Of a stretch of 64,000 nt of DNA, positions 1 through 11,242 are shown piece by piece. Made by a program: the position numbers and the translations under genes. The stretch is from Linderina pennispora (lineage: Eukaryota > Kickxellomycota > Kickxellomycetes > Kickxellales > Kickxellaceae). Positions within the stretch are counted from its first letter, which is position 1. Every line of letters starts with the position of its first letter. Location of the stretch: positions 372,001 through 436,000 of the forward strand of contig NW_024468253.1 of NCBI RefSeq assembly GCF_002104995.1, read 5' to 3'. The notes beneath the pieces were generated by a model that ran no database searches, was not told where the DNA came from, and worked only from the letters and a program-made list of their open reading frames with translations.

Positions 1-486
1 GTACGCCAGGTAGTACGCTTTGAACTCCAATGTGCCCCACAGCGGAGCCGAAGGCAGGCGCCGGCTGCGTGCGGGGGCCACAGGCTGCTGTGCAGACTGC
101 GTCATTGCCGCCATGTGTGGGATTGTTCGAAAGCGGGCTGAGAAGCAGGGTGTTTGAAATGTCTTCTATAGTCACAGCGTGCTCTGATGAGGAGCGCGTT
201 GTCATTACCGAAGGGGAGAGAAAGGGAAAGAAACTGTCAATGCGGAGAAAGAGGAATAAAATAAGCAGAGAGGCTGCCTGAAGAGCAGGTCGTAGATGAG
301 AGGAGGGGAGAAACGTGGCGGACGAGATAGCTCCAAAAAGCAAAGCCTGGAGAAGTAGCAAGACGCAGATAAACACAGCCCGGCCCGGCCCGGTCCAAGC
401 AAGCCTTGATCGTCCAAGCGGGCGCTTCGATCGTCCCCACAGTATTGCGCTCTCATGTGACAGTTTTATTGTGTTTTTGTTTTCCT
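1..486. other. Region downstream of ERG7, no gene seen
   Basis: This stretch lies 3' of the lanosterol synthase gene, which is read leftwards. Short open frames exist on both strands, but none shows a recognisable domain or a convincing start. It probably holds the ERG7 3' untranslated region and part of the neighbouring intergenic space. Confidence 0.5.
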
Positions 487-2670
487 CTACTCGATAAGCG
501 GCAGGTCGCCGTAGAGCTCGACATAGCGGCCCAAAGCCCAGATGGGGAAGACGAACTTGTAGTTCGGGTAGCGGATGCCGCACGAGTGGTTGAAGACGCC
601 CTCAGTCGCGTCCTGCAGCCACTCGCCGTTGGGCTGCTGGCGCTTCATCAAGAAGATAACGCCCTTTCTGACAGGAGTTGTCGTAGTTGCAGCCGGCAGG
701 CCATCAGTCCGAGCAAGGCAAAGGCAGTGTTGGTGATCTGGCTGCCCTCGGGGTGCTGGAATGTACTTGTGCTGCAGACAGCTCTCGAACGCCTCGCCCC
801 AGCCGCCATCCTCGTTCTGGCGGTCGACCAGGAACGCACATCCCTTCATGCCCTCCCACGAGTTGTTGAAGTTGATGCCCACGCACGCCAAGGCTCTGCA
901 GCGCAAACATGGCGGCGTACGTGAAGCACACGCCCCACGAGCCATACCACGAGCCGTCGGGGCGCTGGCTATTGACCACCCACTTGGTGGCGCTGTCAAT
1001 GCATTTCTGGATCTTGTGCGGCTTGTAGTCCGGGTACTGCTTGCGGAACGTGGTCAGCGCCAGCACCACCGACGTGGTGCATTCCGGGTACGTGTACTCC
1101 ACCATGATGTTGCCAAAGACCTTCGGCCGCGTTGATCTGCTCCATCAGCTGCGGGCCGCGCACGCGCTCGTACGACGCAAAGCCGCCGCCCCAGTTCTGC
1201 ATGCCCAGCAGCAGGTCCACCGCCTCGTACAGGCGCTCCTCCGAGACCAGCTTTGGCAAAAAGCTCCCCTGCTGCAGCATCACGGTGGCCTTGAGGCCCT
1301 CGGCTGTGGTGTCAGGAGACAGTGTACGCCTGGTCGCGCGTGCTGAACGGCCACGCGCCCTTGGTCGCCTGCCGGTACGTGCGCCCCATCAGCTCCGGGT
1401 CCTGGCGGATCTGCGAGCTCTCCAGGAACTGCAGCGCACGCAGCATGTGCTCGCGGTTCTCCTTCAGCCCCGCAATGCCTGCATCCACCTGCTGCCTGCA
1501 CCATGAACGCCGTATCCCACAGCTGCGACCCGTTGGTGCCGCTGGCCGCCAGGCCCTCGCGGCACATCCACAGCACGTCAGGGATGCGCTCGCGCATGCC
1601 ACGCATCCAGTGGCTGTCGTTGCCGTGCGCATAGTGGATGGCCAGCAGGTTGGCCGCAAAGTTCACCGGCGCGATGCACAAAAAGTGTGTGTTTTTCAGC
1701 TCCATTTCGATCTGGAACAGGGCCTCCCTCATGGCCATGCGGCGCAGGAACTGCGGCTTCCAGTCCTCGTAGACGCCCAACGCGCGGTTGAAGACTCGAA
1801 GCAGCAGCGTATTCGGCACATACCGGTCGGCGGAGCTGACGTTGTCGCGCTGCGCCCGCCAGTCGATCTGCTCGTACGGCTGGTCATAGAGCTCCTGGCG
1901 CAGCGACCGCGTCAGGTCATTCAGGGGCATAGAGCGCTTCAGGCTGTATGTGTAGCACATCGCTACAAAGACCGCGCGCGTATGCACCCACCAGTTGCCC
2001 GGGTTCAGCGGCAGCACCGACGGCAGCAGCAGGGGCTCGGGCGGCAGCGGGTTCATGCCCTCCCACTCGTAAACGCCCAGTGCGCTCAGCCAGAACTTGC
2101 CCCACGACGGGATCGCACACGCCCCGCCCAGCTCATGCAGCCGCGCGCGCGCCTGCACCAGCGCCGCATGGTCCTGCGTCCATGCCCAGAATCCGCAGCA
2201 TCGTGTAGTTCATTGCGGTGCCAAACACCGACGACTTGCCCTCGGTGTGCAGCCCCCAGCCGCCGTCCTGCATTCGCCCGGTTCAGCAGGTACCGGCACA
2301 TCTCGCGCTTCTGGTTCTCGCCGATTGTCAGGCCGCAGATGTACGAGGCGATTACCAGTCCGCACGTGACAAACAGCGGCCCGTCGTAGTTGCCGCCCCA
2401 GTGCCCGTCGTCGGTCTGCAGGCGCTTGAAGAACTCCCAGCCGTTCTTGATCGCCTCGGATGGCCGCCGCGCGTGTGGCAGCTCGGGCATATCGACGGCC
2501 AGGCCCAGCCAGTACTTCTCCAGAAAGCTCTGCGGCCGCTTCTCGGCGTCTTCGTCGCTGAGGTATGTCCACACCTGCCGCCCATTGTCGACATCCAGTC
2601 GCCACTTTGTCAGGTCCGTGCGGAACTCGCTGGCCAGGCCCGCGTCTGTAAAGTACGTTTGCTCCGACAT
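487..2670 (-). CDS. ERG7: Lanosterol synthase (oxidosqualene cyclase), frame broken by single-base insertions
   Basis: Cyclises 2,3-oxidosqualene to lanosterol, the first sterol of the ergosterol pathway, on the ER or lipid droplets. About 727 codons remain once frame breaks are ignored, matching the family length near 730. QW-type repeats are seen in order: DGHWGG near residue 90, DGGWGLH near 135, DGSWYGSWG near 565 and DGGWGEAF near 615. The acid motif containing the catalytic Asp reads VSDTTAE, where most family members have DCTAE. Nine single extra bases break the frame, near 674, 699, 758, 891, 1120, 1315, 1488, 2173 and 2267. Each lies in a doubled base, and removing one base restores conserved sequence. 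No deletion was seen and the reading between breaks is perfectly conserved, so I infer consensus errors rather than a dead gene. It is divergent from RAT1 across 419 bp. Confidence 0.93.
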
Positions 2671-3089
2671 AGAGAGTAAAAGCTAGTATTGCAGGAAAAG
2701 CAAAGACAAGATGCTACGCCGCAAGCCTTTCAGCAGTGATCGCCACTACATTGAAACCATTTTGATTGGTAATCTGATAATGTAATTCCTGGCTTCTCAG
2801 TAAAAAAAAAAAAAAAGAAACACCTGCCCGCTGCCGTCCACGCGCACGCTGCAGCTCTTTCTTCTAGCAACATATTTCTTGTTTCAATTCGCTCGTTTAC
2901 AAATACATTTGCTTGTATTTCTAACCCGTCTACACTCCATATACTGTCTGGAGCATACCGTGTAATAGGCCAAAGTGTGAGAGTGCGAGATCTTGAAGAG
3001 GTTGAAGGCCCACTTTTTGTATCGGTTAAAAAAACGAATAAACAGAGCCCACTTGGAAGCGCGCACCACTACTATTTAAAGAAACAGCC
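2671..3089. promoter_or_regulatory. Shared divergent promoter region of ERG7 and RAT1
   Basis: This 419 bp gap separates two genes read away from each other, so it should hold both promoters. It contains an uninterrupted run of 15 A at 2802-2816 and AT-rich sequence close to the RAT1 start. No clear TATA box or sterol element could be assigned by eye. Confidence 0.5.
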
Positions 3090-5945
3090 ATGGGAGTTGC
3101 AGCCTTTTATCGCTGGTTGACGCGCAAATACCCAAAGGTACAGAGCTATGTGGTAGAAGAGAAGCCCACCAACATCAACGGGATCGTGATCCCGGTGGAT
3201 GCGACCAAGCCGAACCCGAACGGCGTCGAGTTCGACAACCTATACCTGGACATGAACGGCATCGTCCACCCATGCTGCCACCCGCAGTTCCGCAAGGCAC
3301 CCGAGACCGAGGAGGAGATGATGGTGGAGATATTCAAGTGCCTGGACCGCGTCTTCAACATGATCCGGCCGCGCAAGCTGGTCTACATGGCAATCGACGG
3401 GGTGGCGCCGCGGGCCTAAGATGAACCAGCAGCGGTCGCGGCGGTTCCGCGCAGCCCAGGAGGCTGAGGAGAAGGAGAAAGAGCAGGCAAAGGCGGCCGA
3501 GGAGGTTTTCCAAGCGACGGGCGAGCGTCCGGCTCCGTTCGAGAAGCCATGGGACAGCAATTGCATTACGCCCGGCACGCCGTTCATGGAGCTGCTGGCG
3601 CAGTCACTGCGGTACTACGTGGCCAGCAAGCTCAACAGCGACCCGGCCTGGCGCAACGTCAAGGTGGTTCTGTCGGACTCGAATGTGCCGGGCGAGGGCG
3701 AGCACAAGATCATGGACTACATTCGGCGGCAGCGCATGATGCCTGCGCACGACCCAAACACCACCCATGTTCTGTACGGATTGGATGCCGATCTGATCAT
3801 GCTCTCGCTGGCCACGCACGAGCCGCACTTCAAGATCCTGCGCGAGGACGTGCAGTGGGCCGACAATCTAAGCAGGCCCTGCCGGATATGCGGCAAAAAG
3901 GGCCATTTCCAGCGCAACTGCCTGGGCGCCGGCAACAACACGCCCGATGTCGACATGAACGACCAGCCGTTTGTCTTTGCCAACATTGACATTCTGCGCG
4001 AGTACCTGGAGATTGAGCTGCAGCCCGACCGCCGCCTGCCCTTCCGGTTCGACCTGGAGCGCGCCATCGACGACTGGGTGTTCATGTGCTTCTTTGTCGG
4101 CAACGACTTTCTGCCCCACCTGCCGTCGCTCGAGATCCGCGAGGGCGCCATCGAGAAGCTGGTTGCCATGTGGAAAGAGGAGCTGCCCAATATCGGCGGA
4201 TACATAACCCACAACGGCGATGTTGATCTGGACCGCGTCCAGCCGATCATGCACCGGCTGGCGGAGCTCGAGGACGAGACGTTTGTTGAGCGCAAGCGCC
4301 AGGAGGACCAGCGCGAGCGCAGCCGCCAGCAGCGCGAGCAGCGCGAGCAGAAGCAGCGCCAAGCCGAAGACCAGATATCGGCTGTGGCTGCTGCCAATGC
4401 CCGCAGGGAGCGCGAGGCCGCGGAGCGCGTCGGCGCCAGCAACAAGGCCGCTGCCAGTGCCCTCAGGGAGCAGCTGGCGGCCAGGAAGCCCAGCACATCG
4501 GCCGAGGGCGAGGAGGAGGTGCTGATGTCTGGGTCAACCGTGGCCAAGCGCCCGCTGGAGGATGCCGAGGAAGGCAGCCATGGACGTGAAGCGCGCCAAG
4601 GTGGCCGACTCGGCCACGCCCAGCGAGACCGAGACCGAGGAAGCCGATAGCAAACCGCATCCGGGCGCGCAGCTGCTGGCGCCCGACAACATCCTGCTGC
4701 ACGAGGACGGATACAAGGAGCGGTTCTACCGTCTAAAGCTCCACCTGTCGCTCGACGACACCGACAAGATCCACGAGATTGCCGAGCACTACGTGCGCGG
4801 GCTGTGCTGGGTGCTCAAGTACTACTACCAGGGGTGCGCGTCGTGGGGCTGGTACTACCCGTACCACTACGCGCCATTCGCGTCGGATCTCACCGACGTG
4901 GCCTCGATGGACGTGTCGTTCAACCAGGGCGCGCCGATCCGCCCGTTCGAGCAGCTGATGGCGGTGCTGCCGGCCCGGTCACGGCACAACCTGCCCAAGC
5001 CGTTCGGCCCATTGATGACGTCGCCTACCAGCCCCATCATCGACTTCTACCCGACAGACTTTCCGCTGGACCTCAACGGCAAAAAGTTCCTGTGGCAGGC
5101 GGTGATTCTTTTGCCGTTCATAGACCAGGACCGGCTGCTGCAGACGGTGCAGAAGGTGTATCCGGAGCTGACCGAGGACGAGCGCCAGCGCAATGCGCCC
5201 GGCAAGGAGCTGCTGATGGTCAGTGCGGCCAATCCGCTGTACGAGAGCCTGTGCGATCTCTACATGACCAGCGACGACTCGCAGGACCAGCCGCTGAACC
5301 CGCGCCTGAGCGGCCGCATGACTGCCACAGTGTCGCGCGACCCGAACTTTGTCCCGCACACGTCCTTTGCCTCGCCGCTCTCGATCCGCCCGGACATTGA
5401 CGAAGACAAGTCCATTTCTGCAGTCTTCCACCGCCCCACGCCCAAGGCCAAGCACACGGCGGTTTTGCTGCCCAGCCTGACCATGCCCCGCCAGGTGCTC
5501 AACCAGGCCGATGTCGATTTTGTGCGCTCCGGCGGCAAGTCCGGCTACCACGGCGGCCCGCGCGGCCCTCACCACGGCAACAACAGGGACTTTTCGCACT
5601 TCTACCGCCAGCAGGGCGATGTCTCGCAGGACCGCGGCCGCGGCCCGCGCAGATTCGACGAGCAGGGGAACCAGAACCAGGCATACCAGAACCAGGCGTA
5701 CCAGAACCGGCCGGTCGCTTACCAGCCGTTTGCGGGCCGCTCGGCGCCCACTGCCATTGCCATTCCAGGGCGGCCCGCCGCAGGGCAGTTTCCAGCAGAA
5801 CGGCAGTCGTCGTGGCGGCCGAGGCGGCTACAGGGGCAGAGGCGGAGGACCGCCTGGCCGAGGCGGCTACCGTGGCGGGCGCGGTGGAGGATACCGCGGC
5901 GGCCAGCGCGGCGGCCAGCACGGCGGCTACCGCAACGGGTACTAG
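3090..5945 (+). CDS. RAT1: Nuclear 5'-3' exoribonuclease Rat1/Xrn2, frame broken at three places
   Basis: Degrades 5'-monophosphate RNA in the nucleus; in the known family it acts in transcription termination and rRNA processing. The start [15 protein letters not shown] is the canonical family start. Conserved blocks include [11 protein letters not shown] and [16 protein letters not shown], which carry acidic metal ligands, then a CCHC zinc knuckle [14 protein letters not shown] that separates Rat1/Xrn2 from cytoplasmic Xrn1. An arginine-rich coiled segment follows near residues 400-470, and the tail is Gly/Arg-rich (RGG type). Single extra bases near 3415, 4573 and 5769 break the frame; removing one restores APRAKMNQQR, the acidic linker and the RGG tail. 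A short NQAYQ repeat lies just before the RGG tail. About 950 residues in total. Confidence 0.94.
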
Positions 5946-6541
5946 CGAGGCGAGCCTTTTGCAACAGGCACTAGCAGTCCCTATGTGGTCTGTCAACACC
6001 AAGGCTTGAGGCGTGGGTTGTTCTCTTGTGCTAGATTATTTCGAGGCTATATTAAATCTCCGCGGTTTCCTGACGGGCCGAACGGGCCCTCTTTCCGCGG
6101 GTAAAATACATTCTAGTCAGCTCCACCCAGTCGTGGCAAGGGAACTCCTGGCTGTGGGAGAAGTGCCAGAGATTGTCCGCTGGCCATGTCGCTGCCTGAA
6201 AATGGCCGGGCAGGACCCACTGCCCCATCTGGCAAGGCTGATCTCACGCCCTCTTCGATGTTGCCCGGGTGCGTGCGCTGCTCCCGCTAGTGGGACGTGC
6301 AAGAGATAAAGCTGGCATCGGGGGTTAGGTTTGGCGCTGACGGAAAAAGAAATTGCCCGCCCATCCCAAAAACGACTGAGCCAAGCGACCGCAACACGCT
6401 TGTCGTAAGCTGGCCCAGCGATCGGGAGAGGAGCTATAAAAGACGGCTCATCTGGGCTCCTGCCAGGTTCCTCATAGATAACAGCTTTCTCCGCGTTTTC
6501 CTTCTTTTTCTACAAAAAGCCACATTCATATTTACACAGAA
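5946..6541. other. RAT1 3' region and PDX1 promoter
   Basis: No coding gene is supported here. The right part is the PDX1 promoter, with a TATA box about 100 bp before the start codon and a pyrimidine-rich stretch downstream of it. A 98-codon open frame at 6013-6309 has no recognisable content. Confidence 0.5.
6435..6442 (+). promoter_or_regulatory. TATA box of PDX1/SNZ gene
   Basis: TATAAAAG lies 100 bp upstream of the ATG at 6542 and is followed by a CT-rich tract, a typical layout for a strongly expressed or regulated fungal gene. Confidence 0.6.
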
Positions 6542-7469
6542 ATGTCTGACTTCAAGACCGCCACCAACCTCACCGAGAGCACCGCCGCCGTCGATGCCAC
6601 CGGCTCGTTCAGCGTCAAGACCGGCCTGGCCCAGATGCTCAAGGGCGGAGTGATCATGGACGTGGTCAACGCCGAGCAGGCCCGCATTGCCGAGGAGGCC
6701 GGCGCCTGTGCCGTGATGGCGCTGGAGCGCGTGCCCGCCGACATCCGCAAGGACGGCGGCGTCGCGCGCATGTCGGACCCGCAGATGATCAAGGAGATCA
6801 TCGACGCGGTCACGATCCCGGTCATGGCCAAGGTGCGCATCGGCCATTTTGTTGAGGCCCAGATCATCGAGGCTGTTGGCGTCGACTACATCGACGAGAG
6901 CGAGGTGCTGACGCCTGCCGACGACACCTACCACATCGACAAGCACGACTTCAAGGTGCCGTTCGTCTGCGGCTGCCGCGACCTGGGCGAGGCCCTGCGC
7001 CGCATCTCCGAGGGCGCCGCCATGATCCGCACCAAGGGCGAGGCTGGCACCGGCGACGTCATCCAGGCTGTCAAGCACATGCGCACGGTCACCAAGCAGA
7101 TCAAGCACGCGCAGTCGCTGTCCAAGATGGAGCTGTACGACTACGCCAAGGAGCTCGGTGTCTCGCACGAGCTGCTCAAGGAGACTGCCCGCCTTGGCCG
7201 TCTGCCCGTGGTCAACTTTGCCGCCGGTGGTGTTGCTACCCCCGCCGATGCTGCCCTGATGATGCAGCTGGGCTGCGACGGTGTGTTTGTCGGCTCCGGG
7301 CATCTTCAAGAGCGGCAACCCGGCCAAGCGCGCCCGCGCTATCGTCAAGGCCGTCACCCACTTCAATGACGCCAAGGTCCTGGCGGAGATCTCCGAGGAC
7401 CTCGGCGAGGCCATGGTGGGCATCAACTGCGACTCGCTGGCCGATAACGAGCGTCTCGAGAAGCGCTAA
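6542..7469 (+). CDS. SNZ1: Pyridoxal 5'-phosphate synthase lyase subunit (PdxS/Snz family), one frame break
   Basis: Builds pyridoxal 5'-phosphate (vitamin B6) from ribose 5-phosphate, glyceraldehyde 3-phosphate and ammonia supplied by the glutaminase Pdx2/Sno. The (beta/alpha)8 barrel is complete. GGVIMDVV is near residue 37, [12 protein letters not shown] carries the first catalytic Lys, [10 protein letters not shown] carries the second, and the phosphate-binding [11 protein letters not shown] and [11 protein letters not shown] come near the end. One extra G in the GGG run near 7298 shifts the frame within VGSGIFKSG; the remaining C-terminal sixty residues continue in the next frame to a proper stop. 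Length is about 308 residues, close to the family norm. The glutaminase partner is not in this window. The gene has its own TATA box. Confidence 0.95.
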
Positions 7470-8117
7470 ACCCCCAAAAAGTCGCGTTGCATTTTCTTAA
7501 TTGATTGTGATTTCTTAATTTCATTTATTCTGCTGCTTGCTGGGGTTGCCCCTCCTTGCCTTGCTCCATTCGGAGGCAGTAATCCGTGACAGTTGGTTCC
7601 TGAAAAATATGAGCCTGGACCAACATCGTGTTTTACCTTCAGTGTTAGTGTGTGCCCCTGTGGGGAGTATATGCCGACATAGCGATTGAGACACCGGGGA
7701 GATCCGCTTCGCTCAGCCTGCTGAATCAAAAACACCACTTGCTACTGCTGTCTGTAAATAGGCTCAATATGTTCCTGCCCCTCAACCTTGGCGCCAGTCG
7801 CCTGGCCACAGCACGCAAATGGCATCAGCATTCGCCCCCTGTAGCACCTCCCAGCATTCCCACATGTCTCTCTACCTACCCATGTATAAAAGCCAGAGCC
7901 CAGAGGGGCAAGTTTCTAGTCTCACTACCTTCCCTCGCTCCCACCCGCACCCTCCTTGCATCCCTCCTTCCTCCCACATCCCGCAACACCCTAAATACGC
8001 CCGCAGCAGCCCTCCCTTCCCTTTTTCTAAGCTTCCTACAGTTTCCAATTATCTCTCTTTGTGATCCCGTACTTCTACATCTGTAACTCTCCCAAATAGC
8101 TCTCCCCCGCATCAACA
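7470..8117. other. Intergenic, PDX1 terminator side and promoter of the secreted Ala-rich protein
   Basis: No gene is supported. The right half is strongly CT-rich on the plus strand, as expected for a fungal promoter and leader, and holds a TATA box. Confidence 0.5.
7885..7892 (+). promoter_or_regulatory. TATA box of secreted Ala-rich protein gene
   Basis: TATAAAAG sits about 225 bp before the ATG at 8118. A long CT-rich tract fills the space between, so the leader may be roughly 150-200 bases. Confidence 0.5.
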
Positions 8118-10171
8118 ATGAAGTCCTTTTGCACCCTTGGCGCCTTCACAGCCGTGTTCTTCACTGCAACCTTGGCGCGGATATACTCGCCCGAGGAGCT
8201 CGACAGGTGCATTGCTGATTCCCGCAACCAGCGCCAGGAGCAGTGTGGCATCTACCGTCCGGGCTCGCTCGAGTACAACCAGTGCATGGCGCGCATGACC
8301 GACCGGGTGCTGCAGTGCTACCCGCAAGGCATGCAATTGACCCCGCAGCAGCAGGCCGAGCGCAGCCAAGAGTCCAACAACCACGAAATGTACCGCAACG
8401 AGGTCCAGCGGCTGGCCAACACGGGCAACTCGGAGCAGGCCGACGAGAGCGAGCAGAACCCGCCGCCGGTGAAGATCGACGCCAGCAAGAGCACCAATCT
8501 GGAGGGCCAGGTCAAGAAGACCGAGGAGGTCCGCCATGTCACCACCAAGAAGGCTACTGCAGCCAAGAAGGACCCAGTGAAATTCACCGCTATTGCTGAC
8601 AAGGATGACAAGCCGGACGGAGAAGAAGCCGGCGGAGAAGGCCGATGAGGAGCCGGCTGCTGACAAGAAGGAGGAAAAGCCAGCCAAGCCCGCGGACAAG
8701 GCCCAGGACGCCAAGCCCAAGCCTGCTGAGCCTGCAAAGACTATCAATATTTCGAATGCAACCACCCTGTTCGTTGTTGCCGCTACCCAGCAGGATAATG
8801 CTGTGACTGTTATTGCCACCACTGCTGGCCTCGCTGCTACCTCGGTTGTTGCCCAGCCTGTTGCTACCACCTCTGCTGCCTCGCTTGCTGGTACCACAGT
8901 GAGTGCCGCCGATGCCGTTGCCAAGGCCGCCGTGCTCTCTCCCAGCCCTGCTACTGCAACCTCTGTTGCTGCAACCCCTGCTGCCGCAACCCCTGCGAGC
9001 GCTCCTGCTGCTGTCACTCCTGCTGCTGTCACTCCTGCTGCTGTCACTCCTGCTGCTGTCGCTCCTGCTGCTCCCGCTGCTGCTGCTACGCCTGCTGCCG
9101 ATACCTCTGCTTCTGCTGCTGCGTCGGCAGCTCCTGCCCCTGAACCCGCCAACGATGATGAAGCCGCAGCCAACGACTCTACCCAGATCATCCAGTTCTC
9201 AGTCCCAGCCGTTCCTTCTGCTGATGCTGACAAGCCCGCTGCTGATACCGACAAGCCCGCTCCAGCTGCCCAGACCAGCGCATTTGCTGCAAACAATGAC
9301 ATCAAGAGGCTGTCTGCTACCGACCTGGCTGCTGCTACTGCCCAGACTTCGGCCACTGCAAACGCCAATGTTGTGGCGACCGCCAACTCTGCACCCGTGG
9401 CAACCATTGCAGTCACTGCCAATGGTATCGCCATGACGACCCTCGAGCCCCTCTCTATGACCACGATCGGCCAGGCCGTCGTGCCAATGGTCCCCAGTGT
9501 GTTCTTCTCGGGCACCTCGGCCGGTCTCCAGGTACAGCAGATCTCGGTGCGTGCTGTCCTAACGTCAGGCTCGCAGGCATCCACCCAGTCCCCTGGCCCA
9601 CAGTCTGCTGCCAGGGCCGCCTTGTCCTCTGCTGCCGCCGAATCCAGCTCGGCCGACGCTGCCGATGACGCTGCAGCCGAACCCGATAGCGCTGAGGAGT
9701 CGCCTGCTGCCAGCAGCACCAAGTCTGCCGCTGCCGAGCCGGCAAGCAACAAGCTGGCCGTCAAGGAGGTGCTCAAGTCTGCTGTCAAGGCTGCCTCGTC
9801 GGTGTCTGCTGAGGCTTCGTCGTCCGCTTCTGCTGAGGCAACGCAGTCCAGAGCAGATAGACTCAGCTGTTGAGCCCGAGCAGACCGATGCGTCGGTAGT
9901 TGAGTCGGATGCTGCCGAGTCGTCCAAGGCCAGTCAGGCGAAGGAGCAGGTGAAGAACACGGCTAACCAGACCAGTGCCCAGCCGGATGCCTCGCAGCAC
10001 GCGTCGGCTGAGACTTCAGCATCGGCTCCTGCTGCTAAGGCCAAGCAGAGTGTTAGTGACCACAAGCTAAAGTCTGCGGGTATGCTCAAGGCCAAGACCG
10101 GCGATGCCGAGAGGGCTATGTTCTCGGGCGCGATGATGATGGCCCCGTTCGCTATCCACGCTCTGCTCTAA
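8118..10171 (+). CDS. Secreted Lys/Ala-rich cell-surface protein, probable GPI anchor, two frame breaks
   Basis: No catalytic function recognised. The start MKSFCTLGAFTAVFF is a signal peptide. A short N-terminal domain (about residues 25-75) has four Cys with spacing C-x11-C-x12-C-x10-C. It looks like a reduced relative of the 8-Cys domain in the genes at 11243 and 30542; the CYPQG end resembles CYAPC and CYEKC there. Next come a charged Lys/Glu/Pro region and a long Ala/Thr/Val/Ser-rich stalk of about 400 residues that includes a 15 bp tandem repeat. The C terminus ends in a short hydrophobic tail after SGAMMM, which fits a GPI signal. Extra bases near 8615 and 9848 break the frame; removing them joins the three segments into about 683 codons. 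I infer a wall or membrane-surface protein. Confidence 0.8.
9001..9075 (+). repeat. 15 bp coding tandem repeat
   Basis: About four and a half copies of a 15 bp unit (cctgctgctgtcact with variants) encode a repeated Pro-Ala-Ala-Val-Thr block in the stalk of the secreted protein. Such a repeat is expected to vary in copy number between strains. Confidence 0.85.
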
Positions 10172-11242
10172 ACCCTGCCAGCTATTTGACAGGCCATGTT
10201 CCCTCTCCAGCACTCTTCTTGCTATATCTCGCACCTTTCTTAATATCTAATATCCCCAAGCTCGCACATATCCGCAAAAGGAAAAGAGCGAGCGCATTTT
10301 TATACCCGGGCCATATCTTGACATTTATAATCCCCAATTTCAAGCAGCAACTTTCAGCCGCATCCACAGAGAGACTCATATTTGCGCAATATCCAGTGGG
10401 GTCTGCATTGAAGGAGACGGAGTACTGCAACACTTCCCCCTTTAATCGACCCCAAAGGCTTGGCCGCTAGGCTTAAAGTCTCTAGACAGGCAGCCGCTTT
10501 GGTCCTCGCTAAAGGCTGATCAGGGGAGCGGAGAGAGCGGATTCACTGTCTGGTTTCCATACCAGAAATTGCAGATTCAGACAAAGCATGGGATACATGT
10601 CTCATCGATGCGGCGCTATAACCAACCGTCAACGCCCAACCCGGTTTGCTAAATAAAGATGCGGGATGGAACTCCATGCTGGGCATGCCCTCTTTGCACT
10701 GCATGCCTTTCTCCTCCCGACAGTTGTTCTTTGCTCATGGGCAAGAGACAGCCCGTGTGGGGGGAGATCGAGTAGGTAAGCTTAATGCCAGAGTTTGGAG
10801 AAATATCGCATTGCCCTATCCCGCACATGTGCGAGACAGAGTACGCATGGGATATCGGCCATGCTTGCCTGCTAAACACTTCCGAGATGTGTGGGGGACT
10901 GTGAGAAGGAGTGTCTACTCGACATACTCATGTCCGGAAAGGTACTTTCGCTCTCATAGATATTAGCCGTCATATAAAGAGGCAAGTGCTGACCGCTACA
11001 ACCAGGACAGCACAGCACGTTAGAGTTAGTAGTCCTATACCATATTTAATCGCTCCTCTCTTCTTTCTCGCGACGTCTCCGTCGTTTTGCCTTTCATTAA
11101 ATACACATCCTCTGCTTTGTTCTTGTTTGAATTCTAATAATCTCTAGGAAACAAACTGACACCCACAAACCTTGGCAAGCTTCCTAAAAACCCCAGGTTT
11201 TCTGAGCCAATTTACACCTTAGAAACACAAGCAACACTCACA
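10172..11242. other. Intergenic, no gene seen
   Basis: About 1.07 kb between two co-directional secreted-protein genes. Short frames lack recognisable content. The last 250 bases before 11243 are CT-rich and AT-rich, consistent with a promoter and leader for the next gene. Confidence 0.5.

Noticed and set aside
1322-2389. 355-codon plus-strand open frame opposite ERG7
   Set aside because: It is the antisense shadow of a GC-rich conserved gene; the minus strand carries full oxidosqualene cyclase motifs.
487-2670. Programmed frameshifting as an explanation for nine frame breaks in ERG7
   Set aside because: No shared slippery heptamer or downstream structure, and the same type of break occurs in unrelated genes in the same stretch; sequencing error is simpler.
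8112-9788. 558-codon minus-strand frame opposite the Ala-rich surface protein
   Set aside because: Long Ala/Leu/Val runs are the mirror of the GCT/GCC-rich repeats; the plus strand has a signal peptide and a coherent layout.
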